Shown: positions 33,704 to 42,426 of the stretch, piece after piece
Position numbering within the stretch: the first letter of the stretch is position 1
How the letters are laid out: every line of letters begins with the position of its first letter
Assembly (NCBI RefSeq): GCF_000826145.2
Contig: NZ_LN651337.1
Location: 1,375,945-1,439,944 of the forward strand
Source: Sporosarcina koreensis
Lineage (GTDB): Bacteria > Bacillota > Bacilli > Bacillales_A > Planococcaceae
Direction: 5' to 3'
DNA length: 64,000 nt
Notes under the pieces: model-generated
Databases searched by the model: none
Told to the model about the DNA's origin: nothing
The model's input: only the letters and a program-made list of their open reading frames with translations
Made by a program: the position numbers and the translations under genes

Positions 33704-34864
33704 TCATCGTCCGTCCGCCAGCAATTTCTCCGACTGTTCCCGGTGGTTCACATACAGCGGGTTGCCGGGCTGCAGTTCCGCTGCATGGCTGATGGCATGG
33801 ATCGCTTCTTCGTGACGGCCGAGCGACCGCAGACTGTTCGCCAGATGGAACCAGAAATCGTACCTGTCCGGATACCGCCCGACGAGCTGTTCCATCACCT
33901 GCACCGCTTCTTCGTGACGGCCGAGTTCCCGCAAGTAGTTCGATTTGTGATAAAGGAAGAACACTCCGTCATCCGACCGTGTCTGCCCTTCATCGAATTC
34001 ACGGAGCGCTTCCTCCGTCAGACCTAGCTGCCGGCAGCACCGTGCCGCATAGAAATGGAACTCCAGGGCATCCGGCTCCACAGTGAGCGCCTGTCTGTAA
34101 AAGGCGAGCGCTTCTGTACAGCGCCCCTGTTCAGCCAGATAATAACCGGCATAGTAGAGCAGATCGAGATTATCACTGTCTTGGGCAAGCGCCTCTTCGA
34201 CCGCTGCAGCCGCATCCGCCCACTGCCCGTCCCCGGCAAGCGCTTTCGCCTGGACAACAGCGGGATGGGCAGGGTCTTCCAAAGTGTCTGTCAAGATCGC
34301 AAGCACGCGCTCCTGCTTCTGTTCATCCGCATGGCGCAATGCCGATCTGCCGTCGAAGTCTTCGAGATGCGCAGACGCACCCGCGTCAACCAGCGTCTGG
34401 ATGACATCAGCATACAGCCTGCCCCCGTCCCCTAGGATGACGGCTTCCAGCAATGCACTCCAGCCGAGGTAATTGACATGGTCGACAGGGACTCCGGCCG
34501 CCAGGCATGCTTCCACTGTCCGCAAGTACGCTTTTTCCGCCGCCGGCAATAAGGCTGTCCCGCCGAACCGGTTGACGCTTTCCGGGTCTGCCCCTGAGCC
34601 CGCCATGAGCTGCAGGGATTCCGTGAATCCATTCGCGCCAGCGCAGATGAACGGCGTCAGTTCCGTGTGATCGCGCCGGTTCGGATCGCTCCCCGCATCC
34701 AGCAGCAGACGGACACATGCCGGATGGTCGTGCTGGACCGCCAGAAAGAGTGCCGTCCGCCCTTCTGCATCAGCCGCCTGTACATCGGCACCTCCCGCGA
34801 GCAGCCGGGCTGTCTCTGCAGCGTCCCCTATTCTCGCAGCTTTCAGCAATTCGTTCTCTGTCAT
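33704..34864 (-). CDS. Ankyrin-TPR repeat protein
   Basis: 386-residue soluble protein combining two repeat types. Residues ~1-210 hold ankyrin repeats (ENELLKAARIGDAAETARLL, GRTALFLAVQHDHPACVRLL, LGWSALLEAVILGDGGRL). Residues ~225-375 hold TPR-type helices (AAVEEALAQDSDNLDLLYYA, ALAFYRQALTVEPDALEFH, EEAIHAISHAAELQPGNPLY). It should act as a protein-binding scaffold; no enzymatic motif is seen. The ATG at 34864 has AAAGGGGA seven bases upstream. It is the first gene of a unit with the sugar kinase, a pairing I cannot explain. Confidence 0.85.
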   Translation of the reverse strand: MTENELLKAARIGDAAETARLLAGGADVQAADAEGRTALFLAVQHDHPACVRLLLDAGSDPNRRDHTELTPFICAGANGFTESLQLMAGSGADPESVNRFGGTALLPAAEKAYLRTVEACLAAGVPVDHVNYLGWSALLEAVILGDGGRLYADVIQTLVDAGASAHLEDFDGRSALRHADEQKQERVLAILTDTLEDPAHPAVVQAKALAGDGQWADAAAAVEEALAQDSDNLDLLYYAGYYLAEQGRCTEALAFYRQALTVEPDALEFHFYAARCCRQLGLTEEALREFDEGQTRSDDGVFFLYHKSNYLRELGRHEEAVQVMEQLVGRYPDRYDFWFHLANSLRSLGRHEEAIHAISHAAELQPGNPLYVNHREQSEKLLADGR

Positions 34865-34988
34865 CCTCGTATCCCCTTTTCTGTCGAGTCCTTCTCTCTT
34901 CAGTTTACTTGAAAACCGCCGGGATTTCCTCTTCGAATCAATTCCCCGAGCTGTCATGGTATAGTAACTACATAGAAAGGATGGTTGG

Positions 34989-36287
34989 ATGAATCAGCAA
35001 CAAGCTCTGCAGCAGACATTCGAACACGCACGCTCCTGCTTCCCGAGTCTTGGGGACACCTACAACGGGCATCCCGTCCTGTTTTTCGACAATTCGGCGG
35101 GCGCGCAAGTCTCCCGGTTCGTGATCGACCGGGTGACAGACTACTACATTCACCGCAATGCCCAGAAAGGGACGATCTTCAAGCGTACTGCCGACATGCA
35201 GCAGGTCATCGTCGAGGCGAGACAGCTAGCGGCTGACCTGATCGGCGCTGCAGGTCATGAAGAGATCGCATTCGGTCAGAACGCAACAAACTTCTTCCAT
35301 CTGTTCGCCCACCATCTCGGCCGGGACCTGACAGCAGGAGACCATATCATCATCACCGAGGCCGATCACCACGCTAACGTCAACCCGTGGCTGGAACTGG
35401 CGGAGCGCGGCATCCGCGTACACGTCTGGAATGTGGATGAATATGGAAGCCTGGATATGCAGCAGTTCAGGGAACTTCTGGAACTCGGACCGAAAGTCGT
35501 GGCGGCCGGGTGGGCGTCCAATGCGACCGGCACCGTCCATCCGATGAAAGAGATTGCGCGCCTCGCTCACGAAGCGGGCGCACTTGTCGTCGCGGACGGC
35601 GTCCAGGCAGCGAGCCACCTGCCGATGGACGTGAAGGAAGCGGATGTCGATTTCGCCGCGTTCTCGACGTATAAGATCTTCGGTCCCCATATGGGATTCG
35701 GCTACTTCAACCGGGGCCGCCTGGAACGGCTGGACGGCTGGAAGATCCAGAAAGAGCTCGGGCAGGATGCTTACTTCTTCGAGGTCGGTTCCCAGAACCA
35801 CGAAGGGATCGAAGGGTTCATCGGCAGTATGGAGTATCTGGCCCAGCTCACACGGGATGCTGAAGGGAACGGCCTGTCACTCAGCGGCACGCCGTTTGAC
35901 GAAGCGGCTCCCGGACGCCGGGGAACGGCGGGTGCCATGCACTTCGCACAGCTCTACGAACAGCAGCTGACCGCCCATTTCCTGGAACGGCTGCAGGCGG
36001 TCAGCGGTGTGATCCTGTACGGCAGACCGGCGGATGATCCGTCAGCACGGCTCCCTGTCTTCGCATTCAACATCGAAGGGATCGAAACGGATGCACTCGG
36101 CCGCGCGCTGGATGAAGCAGGTGTCGAAGCACGGACAGGCAACTACTTGGCGATCAGCCTGATGGAACGGCTCGCCGGACCATTCGGCGGCGGAGCACTC
36201 CGCATCAGCCTTGTGCACTACAACACGATCGAAGAGATCGACCGGTTCTTCGGAATTCTCGAGTCGGCACTTCAGAAGTTGAAATGA
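34989..36287 (+). CDS. Cysteine desulfurase-fold PLP enzyme (class V aminotransferase, VC1184-like)
   Basis: 432-residue fold-type I PLP enzyme of the class V group. The PLP lysine is Lys229 (FSTYKIFGPHMG), with VVADGVQAASHLP supplying the cofactor aspartate region and EADHHANVNPW nearby. The loop that carries the catalytic cysteine in SufS/CsdA (RTGHHCA) reads ARTGNYLAIS, and the only cysteine is Cys17. It therefore cannot work as a normal desulfurase; a lyase or transaminase role is more likely. GAAAGGATGGTTGG precedes the ATG. Stands alone with its own terminator. Confidence 0.85.
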   Translation: MNQQQALQQTFEHARSCFPSLGDTYNGHPVLFFDNSAGAQVSRFVIDRVTDYYIHRNAQKGTIFKRTADMQQVIVEARQLAADLIGAAGHEEIAFGQNATNFFHLFAHHLGRDLTAGDHIIITEADHHANVNPWLELAERGIRVHVWNVDEYGSLDMQQFRELLELGPKVVAAGWASNATGTVHPMKEIARLAHEAGALVVADGVQAASHLPMDVKEADVDFAAFSTYKIFGPHMGFGYFNRGRLERLDGWKIQKELGQDAYFFEVGSQNHEGIEGFIGSMEYLAQLTRDAEGNGLSLSGTPFDEAAPGRRGTAGAMHFAQLYEQQLTAHFLERLQAVSGVILYGRPADDPSARLPVFAFNIEGIETDALGRALDEAGVEARTGNYLAISLMERLAGPFGGGALRISLVHYNTIEEIDRFFGILESALQKLK

Positions 36288-36293
36288 AATAAG

Positions 36294-36331
36294 AAAAAGC
36301 TTCCGTCCCCCAAATTGGACGGAAGCTTTTT
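36294..36331. terminator. Bidirectional terminator
   Basis: AAAAAGCTTCCGTCC and GGACGGAAGCTTTTT around an 8-base loop, between two convergent genes. Confidence 0.92.
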
Positions 36332-36338
36332 CGATTCA

Positions 36339-37766
36339 TCATTTCCCGCAGCACTTCTTGTATTTCTTCCCGCTGCCGCATGTGCATGGGTCGTTGCGGC
36401 CCGGCTTCTTCGCGGGTTCGCCGTCAGCCGCTGCAGGCTGTACGGATCCCGGCGCCAGTTCATGCAGCTCCTGCGGGGTATAGCCCCGGTTCTCGATCAT
36501 GCGGACCGTGTTGGAGACACGGATGGCGGCCGGCATGATCCGGTTGATGCTCTCCTCGGACAGTGGACCGGCCGCCTCCATGAGGCGCACCGCCGCCTGC
36601 ATGAAGTTCGCATGCCAGACGGACAGATCCTTCATGTACGCATGCAGCATCCGGTCGATCTGCATCTGCGGAATGTGCTGCTCGAGGAACAGGCGCTCCA
36701 GCTCTTCGATTTCCGGTGTGTGCTCGATGTATCCGGAATCTGCGTAGCGGAGGAGCTGTTCCTTCGGCGGCTCAAAATACGGCTTGCCGTAGATCTCCTT
36801 GAAGAACTGATCGGGATCGATGTGCACGAGTTTCGGTCCGAGGAAATGCCCGTTCCTGACGAAGATGACATCTTCCTTCAGACTCGATTCGATGCCGGAT
36901 GACGCCACGAGAGCAAGCAGGTCGTCTGCGGACAGTGTCTTGCCGTTCTGTTCGCTGTACAGCGACGCGACATGCTCGGCCTCTGCAAACCCATACAGAT
37001 TGACCATCGCACGGATGTACTGTTCGATTTCATGCTCATCTTCAGAGAGGGCGGCCGGTTGAGCCGGATTGGAATCCCGGGCCGTCCCTGGCACCGTTTG
37101 CGGTGCAGCCGTGTCCTCCGCTTCGGAGTCCCGGTACGGATCGCTGAGGATCGTATGGTTGTCGTGATCGATCTTATCCCAATCCGTCTTGCCGTATTTG
37201 ATCGTCTTCAGCATCCGGTTGATGTGCTGCTTGTCATACAGCCGCCAGCCGTTGCTCCGCGCCCATGCAAGCATATGATCATGCTCCGGGTCGGCCGGGT
37301 TGCGGATCGTCTTCAGGAAGGCTTCGAATCCGGGCGGTCCGCCGACGTCTTCGGGCGGCGCCTCCCCTTCTGCATCCAGCAGAGTCGGGAATCCGAAATG
37401 GTAGTCGTCGACGATATCCTCCAGCTCGATCTTGAACCGCCAGCCGTCACCGAGATCATACTCGTAGATCAATTCTTTGAAGTCTTCGATGTACGTATCG
37501 ATTTTGAGCCGGGTCGGCTGCTTCGGCTTGAGCTTTTTACTGCCTTTCAGCTCTTCGCGCCGCACAGGGTTGTCCGTGATGCACAAGCCATCGACTTCGA
37601 TCTCGAAGAAGTGATACGGACTGTCCGTGTAATAGCTTCTGAAGTTGGTGACGTGCTGGATCGTCGAATGCAGACGGTTGAATGTCGCGCCCGCCGGCAT
37701 GACAACCCGCCGCCAGACGGGTTCGTGCATATCGAGCATGGTGAATTTCAGGATGTATGATTTCAT
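36339..37766 (-). CDS. Plasmid pRiA4b ORF-3-like protein with C-terminal SEC-C motif
   Basis: 475 residues. The N-terminal ~190 residues match the pRiA4b ORF-3 family (YILKFTMLDMHEPVWRRVVM, STIQHVTNF, FEIEVDG, YDLGDGWRFKIELE, PPEDVGGPPGFEAFL). The middle is helical with acidic stretches. The last ~22 residues form a SEC-C zinc motif (GRNDPCTCGSGKKYKKCCGK), which binds zinc and often interacts with ribosomes or proteins. The family is linked to mobile DNA by name only; no transposase is near. The ATG at 37766 has GAGGTG five bases upstream. Confidence 0.88.
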   Translation of the reverse strand: MKSYILKFTMLDMHEPVWRRVVMPAGATFNRLHSTIQHVTNFRSYYTDSPYHFFEIEVDGLCITDNPVRREELKGSKKLKPKQPTRLKIDTYIEDFKELIYEYDLGDGWRFKIELEDIVDDYHFGFPTLLDAEGEAPPEDVGGPPGFEAFLKTIRNPADPEHDHMLAWARSNGWRLYDKQHINRMLKTIKYGKTDWDKIDHDNHTILSDPYRDSEAEDTAAPQTVPGTARDSNPAQPAALSEDEHEIEQYIRAMVNLYGFAEAEHVASLYSEQNGKTLSADDLLALVASSGIESSLKEDVIFVRNGHFLGPKLVHIDPDQFFKEIYGKPYFEPPKEQLLRYADSGYIEHTPEIEELERLFLEQHIPQMQIDRMLHAYMKDLSVWHANFMQAAVRLMEAAGPLSEESINRIMPAAIRVSNTVRMIENRGYTPQELHELAPGSVQPAAADGEPAKKPGRNDPCTCGSGKKYKKCCGK

Positions 37767-37841
37767 AGTGGCACCTCGAGTCAATACTGGTAGTTTTCTC
37801 TTTAAGTAGTGTACCACATTCCGTCAACCTGCCGGGTGCTC

Positions 37842-38576
37842 CTAAATGATCGCTTTGACGAGAAGCTGCACGAGAAGCCCGATGATGACGAGCCGCAGAA
37901 GGACTTGTACATGCCGGGGATTCAGCTTTTCGGCGATCCGCACACCGAGCTGGGCGCCGGAAAGCGAGCCGATGACGAGCGCAGCGGCAGCGGGCCAGAT
38001 GATCTTGCCCATATAGATGTAGCTGACAGCTGCACCGAAGCCGCTGGAGAATGTCGCGAGCCGCATGAAGCCGATTGCGCGGATATACGAGATCCTCATA
38101 TGGTTGAACAGGAACAGCAGCAGCGTTCCCTGCCCCGGTCCGAACAGGCCGTCATACAGGCCGACGCCGATCAGTCCGAATACACCGCTGCGTTTCGGTT
38201 CAAGTGCTGCTGTTCCCGCGAAGTCCGCTTTCGAGAGGAATGATGTGAAGAATGCGCCGATCAGCAGCGCGATAGCGATGTGGAACAGAGTTTTATCCGA
38301 TATGTGGGTCGCGAAGAAGCCGCCGAGGATGCCGCCGGTCAGCGACACAGGCAGGATCCACCAGGACTCACGGAGGGTGATCTGCTTTTTGAGCAGGACG
38401 GTCAGGAACGTCGAAAACGAACTGACGGTTGTCGATATTTTATTGGCTCCGATCGTGGAGTGGATCGGAAAGCCCATCAGCAGCATGGCGGGCATGGTGA
38501 TCAGCCCGCCTCCGCCTGCGAGAGTGCCGAGCGTCATGGCGACCATCGCAGTAATGGAGAGAAGAATGTAGTCCAT
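37842..38576 (-). CDS. Sulfite exporter TauE/SafE family protein
   Basis: 244-residue TauE/SafE permease with about eight hydrophobic segments. Key segments are LGTLAGGGGLITMPAMLLMGFP, IGANKISTTVSSF, PVSLTGGILGGFFAT and LFGPGQGTLLLFLF. It probably exports an organosulfonate or sulfite-like anion; this is the second TauE in the window. Ribosome site AAAGGGGCGAC precedes the ATG. A SigA promoter and an inverted repeat lie just upstream, so it is a single regulated gene. Confidence 0.9.
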   Translation of the reverse strand: MDYILLSITAMVAMTLGTLAGGGGLITMPAMLLMGFPIHSTIGANKISTTVSSFSTFLTVLLKKQITLRESWWILPVSLTGGILGGFFATHISDKTLFHIAIALLIGAFFTSFLSKADFAGTAALEPKRSGVFGLIGVGLYDGLFGPGQGTLLLFLFNHMRISYIRAIGFMRLATFSSGFGAAVSYIYMGKIIWPAAAALVIGSLSGAQLGVRIAEKLNPRHVQVLLRLVIIGLLVQLLVKAII

Positions 38577-38600
38577 AGGTTGTCGCCCCTTTCTTCTTCC

Positions 38601-38657
38601 AGTATACGCCTGGTCTGCCGATAAGTTAATTTGATAGTTATTAATCTTCTTAATAAC
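38601..38657 (-). promoter_or_regulatory. TauE promoter with perfect inverted repeat upstream
   Basis: Minus strand -35 TTAACT (38624-38629), 17-bp spacer, -10 TATACT (38601-38606). GTTATTAA-TCTTC-TTAATAAC (38637-38657) has 8-bp perfect arms and ends 8 bp from the -35, a position suited to an activator or a repressor. A sulfur regulator is a reasonable guess only. Confidence 0.6.
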
Positions 38658-38678
38658 TTATTCTTATGGGATGAACCA

Positions 38679-39236
38679 TTACACCTCTGAGGATTGTGTA
38701 TGCCCGGCGGATTTCTTCTTCCGGATCGGGTACGATTTGCTGACAAACGGGATTTCATCCACCCCGTGTGCTTTGTTCACATAGACCGCCATGACGAACA
38801 GGACATTCGCCATGAGCTGGGCAAAATCGAACAGGATATCCGACACTTCCCGCTCGAGCGATACTTTATGAAGGGCGCGGACGGATTTCTTCGCCTCGCT
38901 GCGACATACATGAAGGACTGTGGCCGCATGGGTGCCCTGCGGCAGGACGAACTGTTCGACGAGCTCGCCGAGTTCGCCGGTGTAGTCATCGTACAGACCG
39001 CTCAGCTTCTCCAGGTCTTCCGGCGTGATCGCAAGCTTGCCGCGCACGGAGCCGTTCAGGTGATAGGCGAGCGGCTGCAGCCAGCGGAGATCGGTATGGA
39101 CTTTCTCGATACCTTCCGTCAGTGAGAGGGCTTCGCCGATCCGTGTCGTCAGTGAATCGGTGCGAATTTCAAAATCGACCGTCGAGGCGGATTCCCGCAT
39201 GAACGGGTAGCAGATGTAGCGCATGTCTTTTTTCAT
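38679..39236 (-). CDS. Cobalamin adenosyltransferase-like protein (PduO/YvqK type, diverged)
   Basis: 185-residue helical protein. The C-terminal half resembles PduO-type ATP:cob(I)alamin adenosyltransferases: VLHVCRSEAKKSVRALHKVS, then VSDILFDFAQLMANVLFVMAVYVN. The N-terminal KTGDxGxT ATP-binding loop of active enzymes is absent; the protein begins MKKDMRYICYPFMRESASTV. It may be a non-catalytic or altered relative. The stop lies about 100 bp upstream of the TauE start. I am only moderately sure of the family. Confidence 0.5.
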   Translation of the reverse strand: MKKDMRYICYPFMRESASTVDFEIRTDSLTTRIGEALSLTEGIEKVHTDLRWLQPLAYHLNGSVRGKLAITPEDLEKLSGLYDDYTGELGELVEQFVLPQGTHAATVLHVCRSEAKKSVRALHKVSLEREVSDILFDFAQLMANVLFVMAVYVNKAHGVDEIPFVSKSYPIRKKKSAGHTQSSEV

Positions 39237-39293
39237 CGGATATCCCTGCTTTCCTAGTCTTTTGGCCAGTATACCATAATGCTAATCATGAGA

Positions 39294-39322
39294 TTGACAG
39301 TATGGTGGGCACACTGTACATT
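39294..39322 (+). promoter_or_regulatory. Promoter of the GNAT gene
   Basis: -35 TTGACA (39294-39299), 17-bp spacer, -10 TACATT (39317-39322). The 80-bp leader up to the ATG contains the ribosome site AGGGGGACGAG. Confidence 0.65.
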
Positions 39323-39404
39323 TGAAACAGTATTCAGACAGTTCACAAGACAATTCGTCCGGACTTCCTGACTGCCAACAAGAGACTTACAGGGGGACGA
39401 GACA

Positions 39405-40238
39405 ATGCTGACAACCGAACAGTTGACTGCGATCAAGCAGCTGCAGGAGGAGTGCAAGAAACATGATTCAGTGGAACTGAAGCTGAACTGGGATATGCTG
39501 AAGAGCCGTTCAGGCGGTCGGGAGGATTTTTTCCTATGGAAAGACGGGACCCTCATTGCATACCTGGCGCTGTATGCATTCGGTTCCACGGTGGAAGTGT
39601 GCGGGATGACAGCGCCTGCAGAGCGCCGGAACGGACATTTCACCCGGCTGTGGCAGGATGCGCAGCCCGTCATTGAAGCGGGCGGATTCCAGAAAGTGCT
39701 GCTGAACGCACCCGGTGACTCCGAGTCTGCCAAAGGATGGCTCGCGGGGCAGCCCTGCCGCTATTCATTCTCGGAATTCCATATGCAATGGTCCGAACAG
39801 CCTGTCGGCGATAGCCCGGGAATCACCATGCGCCTGTCCGCACCTTCCGACAAAGCATTTGAAGTGGAGCTAGATGCCGAGGCCTTCTCGCTGACCGAGG
39901 CCGATGCCGAGCAGTATTACGAAACACGGCTGGCCCGTCAGGACGAGAGCCGGTATATCATAGAAGCGGACGGCATACCGGCAGGCAAGATCCGGGTCGC
40001 GCGGAGTGATGGGGAATCGTACATTTCAGGATTCGCGGTCGCGCCTGGCTTGCGCGGCAAAGGCATCGGCGGCCAGGCGCTGCGCTGGGTCGTTCAGCAG
40101 GAAGCACCGACCGGCAACACGATCTGCCTCGACGTCGAGACCCGCAACGCCAATGCGCTGAAGCTGTATGAGCGGATTGGTTTCGAACGGAAACAGCAGC
40201 AGGATTATTATGAAGCGGATCTGCAGGGACTATCCTGA
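39405..40238 (+). CDS. GNAT family N-acetyltransferase (two GNAT-like halves)
   Basis: 277-residue cytoplasmic acetyltransferase. The N-terminal half has a degenerate GNAT fold (EVCGMTAPAERRNGHFTRLW). The C-terminal half has the canonical acetyl-CoA site: ISGFAVAPGLRGKGIGGQAL, then NANALKLYERIGFE. The acceptor is unknown. Own promoter and terminator indicate a single-gene unit. Confidence 0.9.
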   Translation: MLTTEQLTAIKQLQEECKKHDSVELKLNWDMLKSRSGGREDFFLWKDGTLIAYLALYAFGSTVEVCGMTAPAERRNGHFTRLWQDAQPVIEAGGFQKVLLNAPGDSESAKGWLAGQPCRYSFSEFHMQWSEQPVGDSPGITMRLSAPSDKAFEVELDAEAFSLTEADAEQYYETRLARQDESRYIIEADGIPAGKIRVARSDGESYISGFAVAPGLRGKGIGGQALRWVVQQEAPTGNTICLDVETRNANALKLYERIGFERKQQQDYYEADLQGLS

Positions 40239-40253
40239 TTCCCGAATACGTAC

Positions 40254-40291
40254 AAAACAGCTCACTCCTAAGCTTGGGGTGAGCTGTTTTT
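40254..40291. terminator. Bidirectional terminator
   Basis: AAAACAGCTCACTCC and GGGGTGAGCTGTTTTT around a short loop, after the GNAT gene and before the convergent small membrane-protein gene. Confidence 0.85.
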
Positions 40292-40328
40292 ATGCAATCA
40301 AGCGGTGCCCGCCTGTGTCGCTGCATTT

Positions 40329-40631
40329 TCAAGATAGCCAGAACGCCAAAACCAGCAGCGTCCAGCAAGAAATCAGGCCGCCGCCAAGAACTGTGGCAGA
40401 CAGCATGAAGAAGTAGATGAATGACGTCCGATGCTCAATGCATGCGTTTCGCCGGATGATGAGCACCGATGAAATGAAAAGCACAGCACTCAGTATGGAT
40501 AGTCCAATCAAGTAATATATCACGTCGGCAGCAGGCAGCCAATCGTTCAGCGAATAGGCTAGATCCTGCCCGTGAATGCTAAGTATTGCACCCCCTATGA
40601 ATAATAGAATAGCGATGCTGTATGTTTTCAT
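40329..40631 (-). CDS. Small membrane protein of unknown function
   Basis: About 100 residues with three hydrophobic segments (YSIAILLFIGGAILSI, VIYYLIGLSILSAVLFISSVL, FFMLSATVLGGGLISCWTLL). No family recognised. The ATG at 40631 starts MKTYSIAIL; AGGGGAGG lies eleven bases upstream, a little far. An ATG eight codons earlier exists but overlaps that ribosome site. Third gene after the split PstS-like gene and a small signal-anchored protein; it may belong to the same transcript. Confidence 0.65.
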   Translation of the reverse strand: MKTYSIAILLFIGGAILSIHGQDLAYSLNDWLPAADVIYYLIGLSILSAVLFISSVLIIRRNACIEHRTSFIYFFMLSATVLGGGLISCWTLLVLAFWLS

Positions 40632-40693
40632 GACTGATTGTGCCTCCCCTGCCATCCGGCTGAGTATTGTGTAGGAAATGGCCTACATTAGGT

Positions 40694-41095
40694 TCAATTG
40701 CCCGCCTCATGCCCAAGCGGCAGGATCGGATGGGCGTCTTGATACAGATCCCCTCCCCAGCTGCCGTTCGATACCTTGGTGCAAGTTTCGTCATCACAAG
40801 TGAATCCATATGTGTTTTGATCTGTAACGACGGTGATTTGATAGTTATAAATCGACTCGGGGTTCCCTGTATTGAAACGGTCCACCTGCTGTTTCACCGC
40901 ATGGACCGTTTCCTTTGCCGCGATGTCCTTATACTGCTGGGTTTCCAACACCATCATCGTCATTTCCCCGAGAATCGCCTGGTCTTCGAGGTTCGGTGCG
41001 AATGAACGGTATAGATGACGGTCGATGGCCAGGTACGCTGTCAAAGCGAGACTTGCGAACAGGACGAGCGCCATGATGATTGTCGATTTTTTCAT
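40694..41095 (-). CDS. Hypothetical exported or membrane-anchored protein
   Basis: 133 residues with one N-terminal hydrophobic helix (IIMALVLFASLALTAYLAI), probably a signal anchor, and an outside domain of about 110 residues with two cysteines close together (GFTCDDETCTK) that could form a disulfide. A Gly-Asn tail ends the protein. The family is unknown to me. AAAGGGAGTGACC lies before the ATG. It follows the PstS-like gene by 38 bp, likely the same operon. Confidence 0.7.
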   Translation of the reverse strand: MKKSTIIMALVLFASLALTAYLAIDRHLYRSFAPNLEDQAILGEMTMMVLETQQYKDIAAKETVHAVKQQVDRFNTGNPESIYNYQITVVTDQNTYGFTCDDETCTKVSNGSWGGDLYQDAHPILPLGHEAGN

Positions 41096-41133
41096 TGAAG
41101 GTCACTCCCTTTCATTAAAAGAGTTCACAAGTC

Positions 41134-42290
41134 TCAGTCGGTCTGGCGGATCGGTGTGAACCCGGACTGCGCCACGAGCCGCTGCCTTTCATCCGATAAA
41201 ATCCACTCGATCAGTTTCCCAGTGTTCGGATTGTCCGATCCGGCCGTCACTGCATAGATCGTCTGGATGTATGGATAGGCGCCAGACTGGATTTCCTTTG
41301 TGCCCGGCGGTATGCCATCCACTTCCAGCAGTTTCACGTTTCCTTTCTCCGCAAGCGGCTGCGCGGTATTCCGATACGAATAGCCGATGGCGCCCCTGCT
41401 GTTCCTGTATTCCGCCAGCTCCCGGACGATGCCGCCACTCGAGAATTCCGAAACAGGCTCCGTCGGCGGATGTGCGAATGGAGTTCCGTCCATGATGCGC
41501 TCCATTTCCTGCTGGCTGCGGCTCCCGGTCTTGCGCTGATAGGTGATGATCGGTTCTTTGCGTCCTCCGACGTCACTCCACTCTGCCAGGCCGCCGCCAT
41601 AAATCCCTCGAATCTCCTGTTCGGTCAGGCCGCTGACACGGTTGCCGCGCGGTACATAGAAGACGAACGCTTCCTTTGCGACAGGCGTGAGCTTCAGTTC
41701 CAACCCTGCTTCTTCCGCCCGTTTCTGCTGGGCCGCTGTAGGTGCCGGCGCGAAAATGATATCCCGGTCACCGGTCATGAGACGGTGGTACGCATATCGG
41801 GGATGCTCGGTCAGGACAGTGCCGTCACCGGTGAAATGTTCATAACTCCCCTCGGAATAGACCGCCTGCACAAACGCCGCGTACATCGGATAGTAGGCAG
41901 TCGCCCCGTCCATCCTCGGCAGCCGGCCGTCCAGCGTGAACGCCGCCCCGCCCTCCAGATGTTCAGCTTTCGTGGATGGCGAGAATGGGTCATACTCAAG
42001 GAGGTTCGCTTCTTCCGCGACAGCCGGCAGATTGTCGGCATGGATCTCTTTAAGTGGTGCATAGCCGCTGATAGCAAGTGCGGCAGCCGCAATGCCGAGG
42101 AAGCCGACCCGGCGCCGCCAGCTTGTAAAGTATTTTTTGAAAACAGGATGACGGCAGAACTTGCAAACAGAGCGGCGAGGACAACGAACGGCACCAGATC
42201 GGGCGTTCCGTTCAGTGTCAACAACCCCAGCGTGGCAAAGGTGAAGAAGGCGATGATGCTAATGAAAATGATGGACGGGACGATGAACAT
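41134..42290 (-). pseudogene. PstS-like substrate-binding membrane protein split by a frameshift at an A6 run
   Basis: The gene reads in two frames. From the ATG at 42290 (AAGGAGGAACAGTAC upstream) come two membrane helices ending VVLAALFASSAVILF. After a -1 shift at the six-A run (42133-42138) the reading continues FKKYFTSWRRRVGFLGIAAA, a third helix, then a PstS-type binding domain with LDGRLPRMDGATAYYPMYAA and ITYQRKTGSRSQQEMERIM. Joined, it gives about 384 residues, a normal architecture for membrane-tethered phosphate-binding-like proteins. The slip site reads A-AAA-AAT in frame. It may be a pseudogene, a sequencing error or programmed frameshifting. Confidence 0.75.
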
Positions 42291-42368
42291 GTACTGTTCC
42301 TCCTTATACGGCGTTCAGTTCTCACAAAAGGCCAATCGTCGGTACGAAATATAATCTTAAGTTCAATT

Positions 42369-42386
42369 TAGTGTAATTTTACACTA
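42369..42386. promoter_or_regulatory. Perfect 18-bp palindrome at the PstS-like gene promoter
   Basis: TAGTGTAATTTTACACTA has 8-bp perfect arms. On the minus strand a -35-like ATTACA lies within it, followed after about 18 bp by a -10 TATATT. Binding here would block the promoter. The regulator is unknown. Confidence 0.55.
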
Positions 42387-42426
42387 ATAGTTATTGGCAG
42401 TCAACAGGGCTTTTCGGTGGGCTTCT

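Noticed and set aside
36339-37766. Mobile element because of the pRiA4b ORF-3 name
   Set aside because: No transposase, inverted ends or base-composition change around the gene.
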